From: Ardenticatenaceae bacterium
Lineage (GTDB): Bacteria > Chloroflexota > Anaerolineae > Promineifilales > Promineifilaceae
Assembly: GCA_020634395.1 (NCBI GenBank)
Contig: JACKBU010000025.1
Location: forward strand, 1 to 64,000
Direction: 5' to 3'
DNA length: 64,000 bases
Part shown: piece by piece, positions 51,984 through 59,856 of the stretch
Layout of the letters: each line of letters opens with the position of its first letter
Numbering within the stretch: the stretch's first letter is position 1
Position numbers and translations under genes: made by a program
Notes under the pieces: model-generated
The model's database searches: none
What the model was told of the DNA's origin: nothing
The model's input: the letters and a program-made list of their open reading frames with translations, nothing else

Positions 51984-52916
51984 CTAACGGCTGTTTCCCG
52001 CATCCCCCGCCCGCTTGCTGGGCGAGAAGGGATGTTCGCGCATCCAGTGCCGGGCAATCTCTTCCCGCCGGCAGATCCAGACCGCGTCATGCCCCTGCAC
52101 ATAATCGAGAAAACGGGCCAGGGCCATGGCCCTGGCGGGATGCCCGCTGATACGGCCGTGCAGCCCCACGCTCATCATCTTTGGCTGCTGTGCGCCTTCC
52201 AGCCACAGCAGGTCAAAAGCATCCCGCAGCAGTTGGAAAAAATCTGCGCCAGAAGAAAATCCGGTAGGCAGCAGGTAGCGGGCATCGTTGTTGACCAACG
52301 TGTACGGGATCACCAGGAGCGCGGACGGCTCGCCGGACCAGTAGGGCAGGTCGTCGTTGTAAGCGTCGGAGGTGTAGAGAAACCCGCCTTCCTCGCGCAG
52401 CAGGCGGCGCGTATTCTGGCTGACCCGCCCCGTGTACCAGCCGACGGGGCGTCGGCCGCAGATTCGCTCTACGGCCTCGATCGTGAGGCGGATATGGCGC
52501 CGTTCTTCATCTGCAGGAACGTAACGATAATCTATCCAGCGGTAGCCATGCCCGGCGACTTCATGCCCGGCGGCGCGCAGCGCCTGGCCAATGGCGGGGT
52601 TGAGTTCCAGTGCCTGGCCCACCGCGAAAGCAGTAAGCGGCAGGTTACGCGCGCGGAACAATTCCAGGATACGCCACACGCCGGCGCGCGAACCATACTC
52701 GTACATGCTTTCCACGCTGAAGTCTCGTTCTGCCACGCGAGACGGCCGTCCCGGCAGTTCGTGCAGATAGCTTTCCGACTGTTCATCGCCGTTCAGAGGG
52801 CCAAGCTCCGCGCCTTCCTCGATGTTGAGCACGAATTGAACTGCTACCCGTGCGCCACCCGGCCAGCGCGCCTGCGGCGGGCGGCCCCCATACCCGATCA
52901 GATCTCGTTCTGCCAT
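51984..52916 (-). CDS. Polysaccharide deacetylase-fold hydrolase (PuuE/allantoinase-like)
   Basis: This 310-residue enzyme starts MAERDLIGYGGRPPQARWPGG and continues FVLNIEEGAELGPLNGD, SMYEYGSRAGVWRILELF, GHEVAGHGYRWIDYRYV and GWYTGRVSQNTRRLL. This matches the metal-free PuuE allantoinase and imidase branch of the NodB fold, which lacks the usual DD pair, rather than chitin deacetylases. It would open a cyclic ureide or imide. The ATG at 52916 overlaps the stop of the upstream GNAT gene, so the two are coupled. Confidence 0.85.
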   Translation of the reverse strand: MAERDLIGYGGRPPQARWPGGARVAVQFVLNIEEGAELGPLNGDEQSESYLHELPGRPSRVAERDFSVESMYEYGSRAGVWRILELFRARNLPLTAFAVGQALELNPAIGQALRAAGHEVAGHGYRWIDYRYVPADEERRHIRLTIEAVERICGRRPVGWYTGRVSQNTRRLLREEGGFLYTSDAYNDDLPYWSGEPSALLVIPYTLVNNDARYLLPTGFSSGADFFQLLRDAFDLLWLEGAQQPKMMSVGLHGRISGHPARAMALARFLDYVQGHDAVWICRREEIARHWMREHPFSPSKRAGDAGNSR

Positions 52917-53788
52917 CACCCTAACTCGAAGGTCGTCACGCCAAAGATCCGCTCGTGGGCGATAATGGGCGCCGGACCCAAATACATCCGCGCACAGCCA
53001 AAGACTTCGACCATCTGGTTCTGCGCCACCAGGGACATAGCCGCCGGATTGTTCTCTGGCGCATCCAGATACAGCGCACCGCCCGCCGCAAACCCGGCCA
53101 GATGCGTGTAAAGGGCTTTGGCCGCCTGCGCATCGTCGGCGAACAGCGGGCCGATTTTGCACCCTTCTCCGCAGCGCCGCACCACGCCGTATCCGCACAG
53201 CTTCTCGCGGCGTTGATAGCCAAGGGCCAGGGCGTTCGGTTGGGCGATCCATGCGCGCAGGAAGTTTGCACGTCCGGCGGGGAAGGAGGTCTGGTCATAA
53301 GCCAGGACTTGCTCAAATGGCACGGCCGTCAGCGGCACGATATGTTCGTTATCGTTCTGAGAAACAGCGGGTCGCTCGGAAATCTTGGCCTGAAAACGCA
53401 TGTTGCGGTGCGAGAAGACGAAGCCGCCTTTGGCATAATAATCCTGCATGGTAAAAACGCCGTCCATACCGATGCTGGCCCCGGGCTGCAGCCGGTCCAG
53501 CAGGCGCTGGCGGCGCGCGTGCCACAGGGTATTGCCATACCCCTGCCCCCGGTATTCCGGCCGGACAATGAAGAACCCCATGAAGCCAAACTCGCTGCCG
53601 TAGGCCGTGATGGCGCCGCCGCCAATCAGCTCGCCGTCCAGGTCCGCAGCGATAAACGCTTCCGGGTCCGTTGCCCAAAACAAATCGGCGTCATGCAGGC
53701 CGGGGTTCCAGCCCTCGCGTGCTGCCCAGGCCACAAGCTCATCAACTTCTGAGCGTGACATATTTCGTATTTCCAGCTCTTTCGACAT
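52916..53788 (-). CDS. GNAT acetyltransferase with C-terminal GNAT-like domain
   Basis: This 290-residue protein begins MSKELEIRNMSRSEVDELVAWAA. The first GNAT domain carries FFIVRPEYRGQGYGNTLWHAR and MDGVFTMQDYYAKGGFVF. The second half (LCGYGVVRRCGEGCKIGPLFA, ALYLDAPENNPAAM) matches the extra domain of YitI-like acetyltransferases. The ATG at 53788 follows AGGATAAG. The partner gene downstream is an allantoinase-like hydrolase, hinting at nitrogen-compound metabolism, but this is only context. Confidence 0.87.
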   Translation of the reverse strand: MSKELEIRNMSRSEVDELVAWAAREGWNPGLHDADLFWATDPEAFIAADLDGELIGGGAITAYGSEFGFMGFFIVRPEYRGQGYGNTLWHARRQRLLDRLQPGASIGMDGVFTMQDYYAKGGFVFSHRNMRFQAKISERPAVSQNDNEHIVPLTAVPFEQVLAYDQTSFPAGRANFLRAWIAQPNALALGYQRREKLCGYGVVRRCGEGCKIGPLFADDAQAAKALYTHLAGFAAGGALYLDAPENNPAAMSLVAQNQMVEVFGCARMYLGPAPIIAHERIFGVTTFELG

Positions 53789-53835
53789 GGTTATCTTATC
53801 CTTACCCGCGTCTCGCTGGTTTATAGGCAGGCCGC

Positions 53836-54531
53836 TTACAAAAGATAGGAGATGGCAAAGCCAATCACAGTGCCCAGGCCAGCCCACTGGCCGCCCCGCT
53901 GAAAGGCAAACGGCATCAAAGAATCTGTCAGCATGGCTAAAAGTCCGCCGGCCGCCAACGCTGCCATGCGCGCACCGTTGAAGCCACCGATGTTATTGGC
54001 TGCGAAGTAGCCTACACCGGCAGCCAGGCCACAGGCGAGAACAACAACCCCCCACACGGCAGCCATCTTCTGTATATGCCAGCCGCCTTGCGCCAGGTCC
54101 GCCGAGGGGGCCAACGCCTGGGGAATGTTAGACATCCAGACGGCAAACAGAAAGGCCGCGCTAAGGGGCACGCCAGCGGCCAGTTGGATGCCGAAAATAA
54201 GAGATTCAGGAACTCCGTCTACCACAGCGCCCAGGACAATCCCCAGCGGGCCGCCGCTGCCATCGGCGCCAAACTGTTTATCAACCCACGTGTCGCCGCC
54301 AATGAAGATAAAGGTACCAATGAGCAGCCATACGGTTAGTTCCAGACTGCCCATGCCTGCTGCCTGCACCTGGGCGATAAGATCGAAAGCAATGGCGCTA
54401 ATCAAAGCCCCTGCACCAAATCCAGCCAACCAGCCTATTACTTTCTGGGGTACTTTTATCCAGTAAACAGCTAGCCCGCTGATGAAAAGTGAAGACTGGC
54501 TCGCTGCTCCTAGAAGGAATGCCTGCCACAT
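53836..54531 (-). CDS. ZIP-like metal transporter
   Basis: This 231-residue membrane protein shows about seven hydrophobic helices. The segments IGWLAGFGAGALISAIAFDLI and LGIVLGAVVDGVPESLIFGIQL match the ZIP signature, in which DGVPES helps to form the metal site. The cargo (zinc, iron or another divalent ion) cannot be told. GGAGG precedes the ATG by 10 bp. It is not obviously linked to its neighbours. Confidence 0.85.
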   Translation of the reverse strand: MWQAFLLGAASQSSLFISGLAVYWIKVPQKVIGWLAGFGAGALISAIAFDLIAQVQAAGMGSLELTVWLLIGTFIFIGGDTWVDKQFGADGSGGPLGIVLGAVVDGVPESLIFGIQLAAGVPLSAAFLFAVWMSNIPQALAPSADLAQGGWHIQKMAAVWGVVVLACGLAAGVGYFAANNIGGFNGARMAALAAGGLLAMLTDSLMPFAFQRGGQWAGLGTVIGFAISYLL

Positions 54532-54684
54532 TGTATGCTTTCCTCCTTAAATTTTGCCGGGTTTCCGGTGCACGTCATGAGTGTCTTAGTGGCTCCTTGG
54601 ACAGCGACTATTGTGTGCGCTTCGCCTGCGGATTGTCAATGGCCAAACGGCCGTTTCCCCTTTCATTCCGTCCGGCAACAGGCG

Positions 54685-55068
54685 TTAGAACAGGGAAGCT
54701 TGCCGTGGCTCATCCGCCGCACCCGGGCCGTGCCACTGGTACACTTTCAGGTTAACTTTGTCTTTAGCAAACAGAATGCCTTCTTCTTCCAGCAGTTGCC
54801 GCTGCTTCTGCGCGCCGGGCCGTTGGCTGATCTTGCCCTGCGAATTGATGATGCGCTGCCACGGCACGTCATCGGGGCAGGCGGCCATGGCGCTGCCCAC
54901 CCATCGTGGACTGTAAGCTTTGTATGTTTGAAGTTCAACCCCTGGGGGTGGAGGGAGCATGTCGGCAATCTGTCCGTAGGTGGCCACTGTTCCCGGCGGA
55001 ACCTGGCGAACCAGATGCCATACCTGTTCGTAATAGGCCTGCTGGTCTGGAGGGGAGATGTAGTTCAT
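54685..55068 (-). CDS. Alkyltransferase-like protein (ATL, MGMT family)
   Basis: This 127-residue protein has the MGMT C-terminal fold: YYEQVWHLVRQVPPGTVATYGQIADML, then MAACPDDVPWQRIINSQGKIS. The active-site PCHR of alkyltransferases is replaced by PWQR, the mark of ATL proteins. ATLs bind O6-alkylguanine and hand it to nucleotide excision repair instead of repairing it. It overlaps a tiny upstream membrane-protein ORF by 4 bp. Confidence 0.92.
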   Translation of the reverse strand: MNYISPPDQQAYYEQVWHLVRQVPPGTVATYGQIADMLPPPPGVELQTYKAYSPRWVGSAMAACPDDVPWQRIINSQGKISQRPGAQKQRQLLEEEGILFAKDKVNLKVYQWHGPGAADEPRQASLF

Positions 55069-55199
55069 AGATCATCTTCTGTGACGGCCGTTGTGGGCCA
55101 GGTCTCGACAACGCCGCCGCCTACAGCCAGGACAAGGCCCACGACTTCCCAGAGCGAGAAGCCGCCTAACACGATCAACAGCAGGTCTATTAAGGCCAT
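55065..55199 (-). CDS. 44-residue hydrophobic peptide coupled to the ATL gene
   Basis: A minus-strand frame encodes MALIDLLLIVLGGFSLWEVV, then a second hydrophobic stretch and TTAVTEDDL. Its TGA overlaps the ATL start codon (ATGA), which suggests translational coupling. Two short hydrophobic helices fill most of it. No ribosome-binding site is obvious; a GTG 12 bp upstream is an alternative. It may be a real small membrane protein or chance coding. Confidence 0.4.
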   Translation of the reverse strand: MALIDLLLIVLGGFSLWEVVGLVLAVGGGVVETWPTTAVTEDDL

Positions 55200-55233
55200 T
55201 AAAAGACCCACATCAGTCCATTTTGCAGAGAAA

Positions 55234-55461
55234 TTACTTCGCTTTTCGTCCGGCGATCAGTCCATCGACAAACGTGCCCACACCGATGAAGATGCTGGTT
55301 ACGAACCCTGCGTTTTGGCCGGCAAGAGTATAACCTATTTTCTCCCCTATCGACATCGAAAGATTGAACAGTAGAAGATAAGGCGAGCTGGCCGCACGGG
55401 ATAAAACCAATCGCTCATTTACGGCCAAACCATCGATGAACAGCAGCCATATACTCTGCAT
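55234..55461 (-). CDS. Possible small membrane protein
   Basis: A 75-codon frame overlaps the end of the methyltransferase gene and encodes hydrophobic segments (SSPYLLLFNLSMSIGEKIGY, GFVTSIFIGVGTFVDGLIAG). The real start may be the ATG at 55356, giving 40 residues. Amino acid usage looks protein-like, but there is no family match. Confidence 0.35.
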   Translation of the reverse strand: MQSIWLLFIDGLAVNERLVLSRAASSPYLLLFNLSMSIGEKIGYTLAGQNAGFVTSIFIGVGTFVDGLIAGRKAK

Positions 55462-55900
55462 ATTCCGCGCCGAACCTGGCAGCCAGATAACGCTCCTCGG
55501 GGAGGATCAGGACATATAAACAAAGAACTATCGAAACCAGAAGCGTTACCAATGCCCAAAGCATATTCAGCGCCAGGGCAATGCCCAGGAAGACAAGCAC
55601 ACTTCCCAAGTAGAGCGGGTTTCTCGATCTGGCAAACACGCCCGTTTTAACGATTTTATCTGTAGGATGACCGGGGTCTGTGGGCTGAGCATAACGAGCC
55701 AGTTCACGACGCCCCTGGACGATAAAACCCAGGCCTACCAGAATGAGAATGATTCCGATGGGGATGAGGGCCAGCCTGAAGATGCCCGGAGGTAATGAAA
55801 GAGGGATTGCCCACTGCAAGCCGATGCTGATAAGAAAGGGAACACCAAAAACGACTTCTGCAATTTCCCAACCACGTTTGTGGGCAGAATCCCCGTTCAT
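55415..55900 (-). CDS. Isoprenylcysteine-methyltransferase-like membrane methyltransferase
   Basis: This 161-residue membrane protein has four hydrophobic helices and the C-terminal signature KTGVFARSRNPLYLGSVLVF, then LPEERYLAARFGAEYAEYMA, which binds SAM in ICMT/PEMT-type enzymes. Bacterial members methylate lipids or unknown acceptors. The ATG at 55900 has a GGAAATGAA ribosome-binding sequence; an upstream in-frame ATG at 55987 would add 29 residues. Confidence 0.85.
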   Translation of the reverse strand: MNGDSAHKRGWEIAEVVFGVPFLISIGLQWAIPLSLPPGIFRLALIPIGIILILVGLGFIVQGRRELARYAQPTDPGHPTDKIVKTGVFARSRNPLYLGSVLVFLGIALALNMLWALVTLLVSIVLCLYVLILPEERYLAARFGAEYAEYMAAVHRWFGRK

Positions 55901-56018
55901 TTCATTTCCAGTCCGTATATCTTTAGCTGCTGCGTGTATGGGACACGGCCGTTTCCCATGCCATTCATGCATCGCCTCCCGCGGCATCAGCCGTATCTAG
56001 CAGCGAGCGGCCAACCGA

Positions 56019-56363
56019 CTACAACTGCCAGAGACCGTGATCATTGCCGCCCTGGAGATAGATGGCGATTGTGCCATGCCCGGGGAGCTCCATCGACGAC
56101 AGGGCGATCTCGCCGCCTGCTTCAACTACGGAGGCCAAAGCCGCTTCGATGTCGGCTACAAGCCAGTAGGGTCGCACCACTGGATCTTCATCTTCACGCA
56201 GAGGTGCACGCACGCCGACCAGCCCCCCGCCGGCTAGCGGCGCGGTGCGTGCGCCACCGAGTCCCGCATCGGGTTCGCTAAACTGCACGTTGTTCGTCGA
56301 GGCATAAGCGGCACATACCGCGTCTACTTCCCTGGTTACGATTTCGAGATACTGAATTTTCAT
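56019..56363 (-). CDS. VOC-superfamily protein
   Basis: This 114-residue protein starts MKIQYLEIVTREVDAVCAAY and has RPYWLVADIEAALASVVEAGGEI and GTIAIYLQGGNDHGLWQL, the pattern of single-domain glyoxalase-like proteins. It lies 53 bp downstream of a DinB gene, the same order as the VOC/DinB pair at 49.3-50.2 kb. Confidence 0.85.
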   Translation of the reverse strand: MKIQYLEIVTREVDAVCAAYASTNNVQFSEPDAGLGGARTAPLAGGGLVGVRAPLREDEDPVVRPYWLVADIEAALASVVEAGGEIALSSMELPGHGTIAIYLQGGNDHGLWQL

Positions 56364-56416
56364 AGTTTTACCTCAGATATAGAATAAGAAAGGCCAATCT
56401 CCCCATGCTGCCGGCG

Positions 56417-56941
56417 TTAGTCTGTGGCTTTCTTTGCCCTGGTTACCCACCCAGGCGACCAATCCGCCTTTTGCCCAAGAATCATATTCAACTGTGCCAC
56501 ATGCTCTTGAACGTGGCGCATGTTATCCAGGAGCAGTGCGGCGAAAGTGACTTCTCCCCAAGGGAAGCGGCATTGGAGTCTGGCCTTCTCCTCGGTTAAC
56601 CCTTGAATGGTGGACTGACATTTCTGACGGCCGTGTTCGAGATAAGTGAGTAGCGTCTCTTTGCTGAAGGGTTCCTCCGGGATAATTCCTGCCGGGTCCA
56701 ACTCGTCGAGTGTGAATGGCGGAGGTGGTCTGAAACCTTCTACCGAGCCGGACAGGTACAGATCAAGCCAGAAAAGCGTATGGTAGACAATATACCAAAA
56801 CTCAGCTGCTCGGGGCAGCTGCTTATCCTCCCACAGGCGAACTGTCCATAACTGGTCCGGGCAGGCCATGGTTACTTTTTCCAGCATATCGATTGTAGCA
56901 CCGAACTGTTGGGCCATCGCCGTTTTTAGCGTGTTCTCCAA
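56417..56941 (-). CDS. DinB-family protein, TTG start
   Basis: This 174-residue four-helix protein has FWYIVYHTLFWLDLYLSGS near residue 50 and LLLDNMRHVQEHVAQLNMIL near 140, whose histidines fit the DinB metal site. The start is a TTG at 56941 preceded by GAGGAGGTGAAGA. It is the intact relative of the truncated gene at 49.8 kb; the shared stretches show a duplication. Confidence 0.88.
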   Translation of the reverse strand: MENTLKTAMAQQFGATIDMLEKVTMACPDQLWTVRLWEDKQLPRAAEFWYIVYHTLFWLDLYLSGSVEGFRPPPPFTLDELDPAGIIPEEPFSKETLLTYLEHGRQKCQSTIQGLTEEKARLQCRFPWGEVTFAALLLDNMRHVQEHVAQLNMILGQKADWSPGWVTRAKKATD

Positions 56942-57326
56942 TCTTCACCTCCTCAACGTCTCTGCTGCCTCCAGAACTCAAAGCCACAAAACCACTCCGC
57001 CTAATGAAATCTTGTTTTCGCTATCGACGGAGATAAGTTTTGCTTTTGCAGGTGAGCGTGGGCGTTTACGGCCTCGGGCAAGTGAAGGCATTGGATGCAG
57101 CATATTGTCAGTCGGCTGCCCATACTGCCAGCAGGTAATGATCGGCATCCTGGAGGGTGCCGCCGCGGCGCACAGTAATGAACCTGGGATCGCGCTTCTT
57201 TGGTAATATCATTCGTATGGGTCGTTTCGTCTCCGTGCCCGCTGCGTCAGTTTCGGCCAAGACCACAATGACGGGGAGTTTTTAGTATAATCCTATAAAT
57301 GCTCGCGCTTCGCGGAGTTCGTGGAT
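56942..57326. other. Divergent gap between a DinB gene and the nuclease-like gene
   Basis: About 0.38 kb without a convincing gene. A TATAAT-like sequence near 57286 may be the -10 of the downstream gene, with no clear -35. Several open frames cross the region but none resembles a known protein. Confidence 0.45.
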
Positions 57327-58073
57327 ATGAGCGCAAAAATCAAGAATGATCAACTACTTGCTTATCTATTTGACGGCAAACCCCACACATTGTCCGGGCC
57401 AATGAGCCGCTGGATTGAGGCTTCGCGCGGCTTCAAAGAGTTCGCCAGCGAATACCGCGATAAGATTCGCAAAAAAATCAGGATAACACAAAGTGATTCG
57501 GCCGTTCAAGACTTAATGGCGGAACTAGATGTTGCTTATCAACTGGTGCAGCAAAAACGGTTTACGGTTATCTATGAGCCGTATGGCAGCGAAAAGGGCC
57601 GCGGCCCGGACTTTGCCGTGGCCTTCAAGTCCTTTACTTTTAATGTCGAGGTAACCCGCATCCACAGCGGCAGCCTGGAAAGAAATGAAAAATCACCGGG
57701 GTTTGAGCGGCAGCAGGTAAACGGCCGTCTCGTCGACACGGTCTGCGAAAAGCTGGGCCAGATGCGGCCCGGCATGAGCAACGTCCTCATCATTGTTTCG
57801 GACAGCGACTTTTTCGCCGCCCTGGATCTGGATCAGGCGATGACGCAAATGAAAGATCGTGTTGAACAGAAAGAGGAAGGTTTATACGGCCGTTACGGCT
57901 TCGTTAAACCGGCCGATTTTTTCAAATACTATCTGCGCTTGAGCGCCATCCTTATCCGCCCACTCGGCAGCGAGGAAACAAAAGTCTCTCCAAATCTGTG
58001 GCTCAACAACCAGGCCAAACACCCACTAACGAGTCCCCTGAAAAACGCGCTTCAAAAACTGCAGCAGCCTTGA
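57327..58073 (+). CDS. Hypothetical protein with a PD-(D/E)XK-like core
   Basis: This 248-residue protein has MAELDVAYQLVQQKRFTVIYEPYG, then GRGPDFAVAFKSFTFNVEVTRI. The spacing of E, PDF and VEVTR recalls restriction-like nuclease folds, although the usual Lys of the ExK triad is replaced by Thr. The C-terminal half (RPGMSNVLIIVSDSDFF) looks like an alpha/beta sheet. No methyltransferase partner is adjacent. An ATG at 57327 is preferred to the GTG at 57321. The nuclease idea is tentative. Confidence 0.55.
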   Translation: MSAKIKNDQLLAYLFDGKPHTLSGPMSRWIEASRGFKEFASEYRDKIRKKIRITQSDSAVQDLMAELDVAYQLVQQKRFTVIYEPYGSEKGRGPDFAVAFKSFTFNVEVTRIHSGSLERNEKSPGFERQQVNGRLVDTVCEKLGQMRPGMSNVLIIVSDSDFFAALDLDQAMTQMKDRVEQKEEGLYGRYGFVKPADFFKYYLRLSAILIRPLGSEETKVSPNLWLNNQAKHPLTSPLKNALQKLQQP

Positions 58074-58108
58074 GTTCCCTTTTCCCCTGCTGATTATTGC
58101 GCAGTGAA

Positions 58109-59620
58109 TTAGCTCGTTTTTAAATCTTCTCCCAGTTTATCCATCGCCCGGGCGGACAAAGCCATGGCCGTCAATGTGGGATTTTTTTCAGCTCCTGTTG
58201 TAAAGGAACTGGCATCACAAACAACCACATTTGGCACATCGTGCAAACGATTCCAGGCATCCAAAACACCATACTTAGGATTTTTATGCATTCGCACTGT
58301 CCCACCATAATGAACTGAATGGCCTGGGAATAACTGCGGAGCAACATCCTGAATTGTTCCTTTATAACCTGCCTCATCTAACAAGGACTGCCAATGTCCA
58401 CGAGCCGATTCCATATTTTTTATTACCTCGTCGTCAAATCGGATCTTTAGTTCAAGAAGTGGCAACCCAAATTCATCCTTTTTATTCGCTTCAGGTTTTG
58501 CATAATACTTTTCAACTGGAATCATTGTCCCAAAAACCTGAACGCCTAAAACTTTTGCTTTCCCTCCGACAAATGTTAATAACTTATCTTTGAGAAAAAC
58601 CGAACCGATGGTCCAAGAAGAAGCTAATAGTGGGGTTGACTCGTCATAGGGCTTCCGCGTTAAATATCCACTTGGAACAAGGGGAGAAATAGGCTTCTCT
58701 AGATCCATCGCCCACCATTCTTTGGGATGATCATGTAAGTATCGGCCCAGTATTCCCGCACTATTCCCAAGGCCTTGGGGAAAATCTGTACAAAATGAGT
58801 CAAAAAGCAGTTTCGTGGAGCCCAATGTACCACAGGCGATCACAAAAGCAGCGCCTTCTAAACGATTCCTGCTGCCCGTGTTACGGTCATGATAAATAAC
58901 TGCGTCGACTTTTTTCTTCTGGCCTGACCATTCCAGCTGAAGCGCATGTGCATTTGTAATAAACTGAAAATTTGAATTTTTTAGCAACGGCCGGATGATA
59001 TTTGTGTAGCTGTTAAATGCGGTGCCTCGTTTTGCCACCATCCATGGAGGCCCGTCTGCAAGCGGAATAATCGTTAATCCCTGACCCCGTTTTTCTGCAC
59101 ATCTGGCCACCCCTTCCCAATCTTTTGGTAAAAAATGATTGTACTTATGCTTCCCTACTGGCAAATTGGGAACATCTTGAGGGGTGGCCGTAATATCAAG
59201 TAGTTGCTCAGCTTTTACATAATAAGGAATAAGATCTGTATAGTCTAAAGGCCATCGGTAGCGTTCATGTAGCCGTTCTCCTTCATAAAAATCTTCAGGG
59301 GAAAACCGCGGAACTGCTCCTGTCCAATCATTAGAGAGGCCGCCAGCAGATAAATTGTAATACCATTTTGTTTGAGCAGCTCCGGTAGCAACATGACGAT
59401 CGCCTTCTTTAATTCTAGAGGGTTTCCAACGAAGTATGTTACGCCCCTGGATACGGACTAAAAACCCTTGAGGGTCCGCTTGCCCCGATTCCAACATCGT
59501 AACAGCGATTCCCTTCCGCAACAGTTCATGCGCGGCCATTGCTCCAGATGGGCCGCTGCCAATGACAATTACTCTTTGGGCATTTGAAGGATTATCTCTA
59601 TTCACCATTAAGTTCTTCAT
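58109..59620 (-). CDS. GMC-family FAD oxidoreductase
   Basis: This 503-residue flavoenzyme has the FAD loop VIVIGSGPSGAMAAHELL near residue 18, GLSNDWTGAVPRFSPEDF near 95, and a C-terminal HYGGTVRMHKNPKYGVLDAW, followed by NVVVCDASSFTTGAEKNPTLTAMALSARA, listed here in parts. It would oxidise an alcohol or sugar. The gene is visibly AT-richer than the genes before 58 kb and has no ACGGCCGT octamer, suggesting transfer. It ends 36 bp from the convergent nuclease-like gene. Confidence 0.88.
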   Translation of the reverse strand: MKNLMVNRDNPSNAQRVIVIGSGPSGAMAAHELLRKGIAVTMLESGQADPQGFLVRIQGRNILRWKPSRIKEGDRHVATGAAQTKWYYNLSAGGLSNDWTGAVPRFSPEDFYEGERLHERYRWPLDYTDLIPYYVKAEQLLDITATPQDVPNLPVGKHKYNHFLPKDWEGVARCAEKRGQGLTIIPLADGPPWMVAKRGTAFNSYTNIIRPLLKNSNFQFITNAHALQLEWSGQKKKVDAVIYHDRNTGSRNRLEGAAFVIACGTLGSTKLLFDSFCTDFPQGLGNSAGILGRYLHDHPKEWWAMDLEKPISPLVPSGYLTRKPYDESTPLLASSWTIGSVFLKDKLLTFVGGKAKVLGVQVFGTMIPVEKYYAKPEANKKDEFGLPLLELKIRFDDEVIKNMESARGHWQSLLDEAGYKGTIQDVAPQLFPGHSVHYGGTVRMHKNPKYGVLDAWNRLHDVPNVVVCDASSFTTGAEKNPTLTAMALSARAMDKLGEDLKTS

Positions 59621-59856
59621 AGATTTAGCATTTTGACTCTTTTCTTAGCATACCGTCATGAGAAGGCACTTGTTTATCTTCTGGTCACGCTAAGAAATAA
59701 GCCTTAGGCTGCCACATTTGTGAAATCTAACTATTCTACTTTGTCGCAACCGTGATTGGATGTCAGCTTTTTTCAGTAACAGGCTTGTTTGTGTACCTTC
59801 CGGTAGACAGCCCGCAAGTTATCATTAAAGGCACTTTGCTGAGAGCAAGCATGCTG

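Noticed and set aside
51912..53111. 399-codon plus-strand frame opposite the deacetylase-fold and GNAT genes
   Set aside because: No recognisable domain and it is antisense to two coupled genes with clear motifs.
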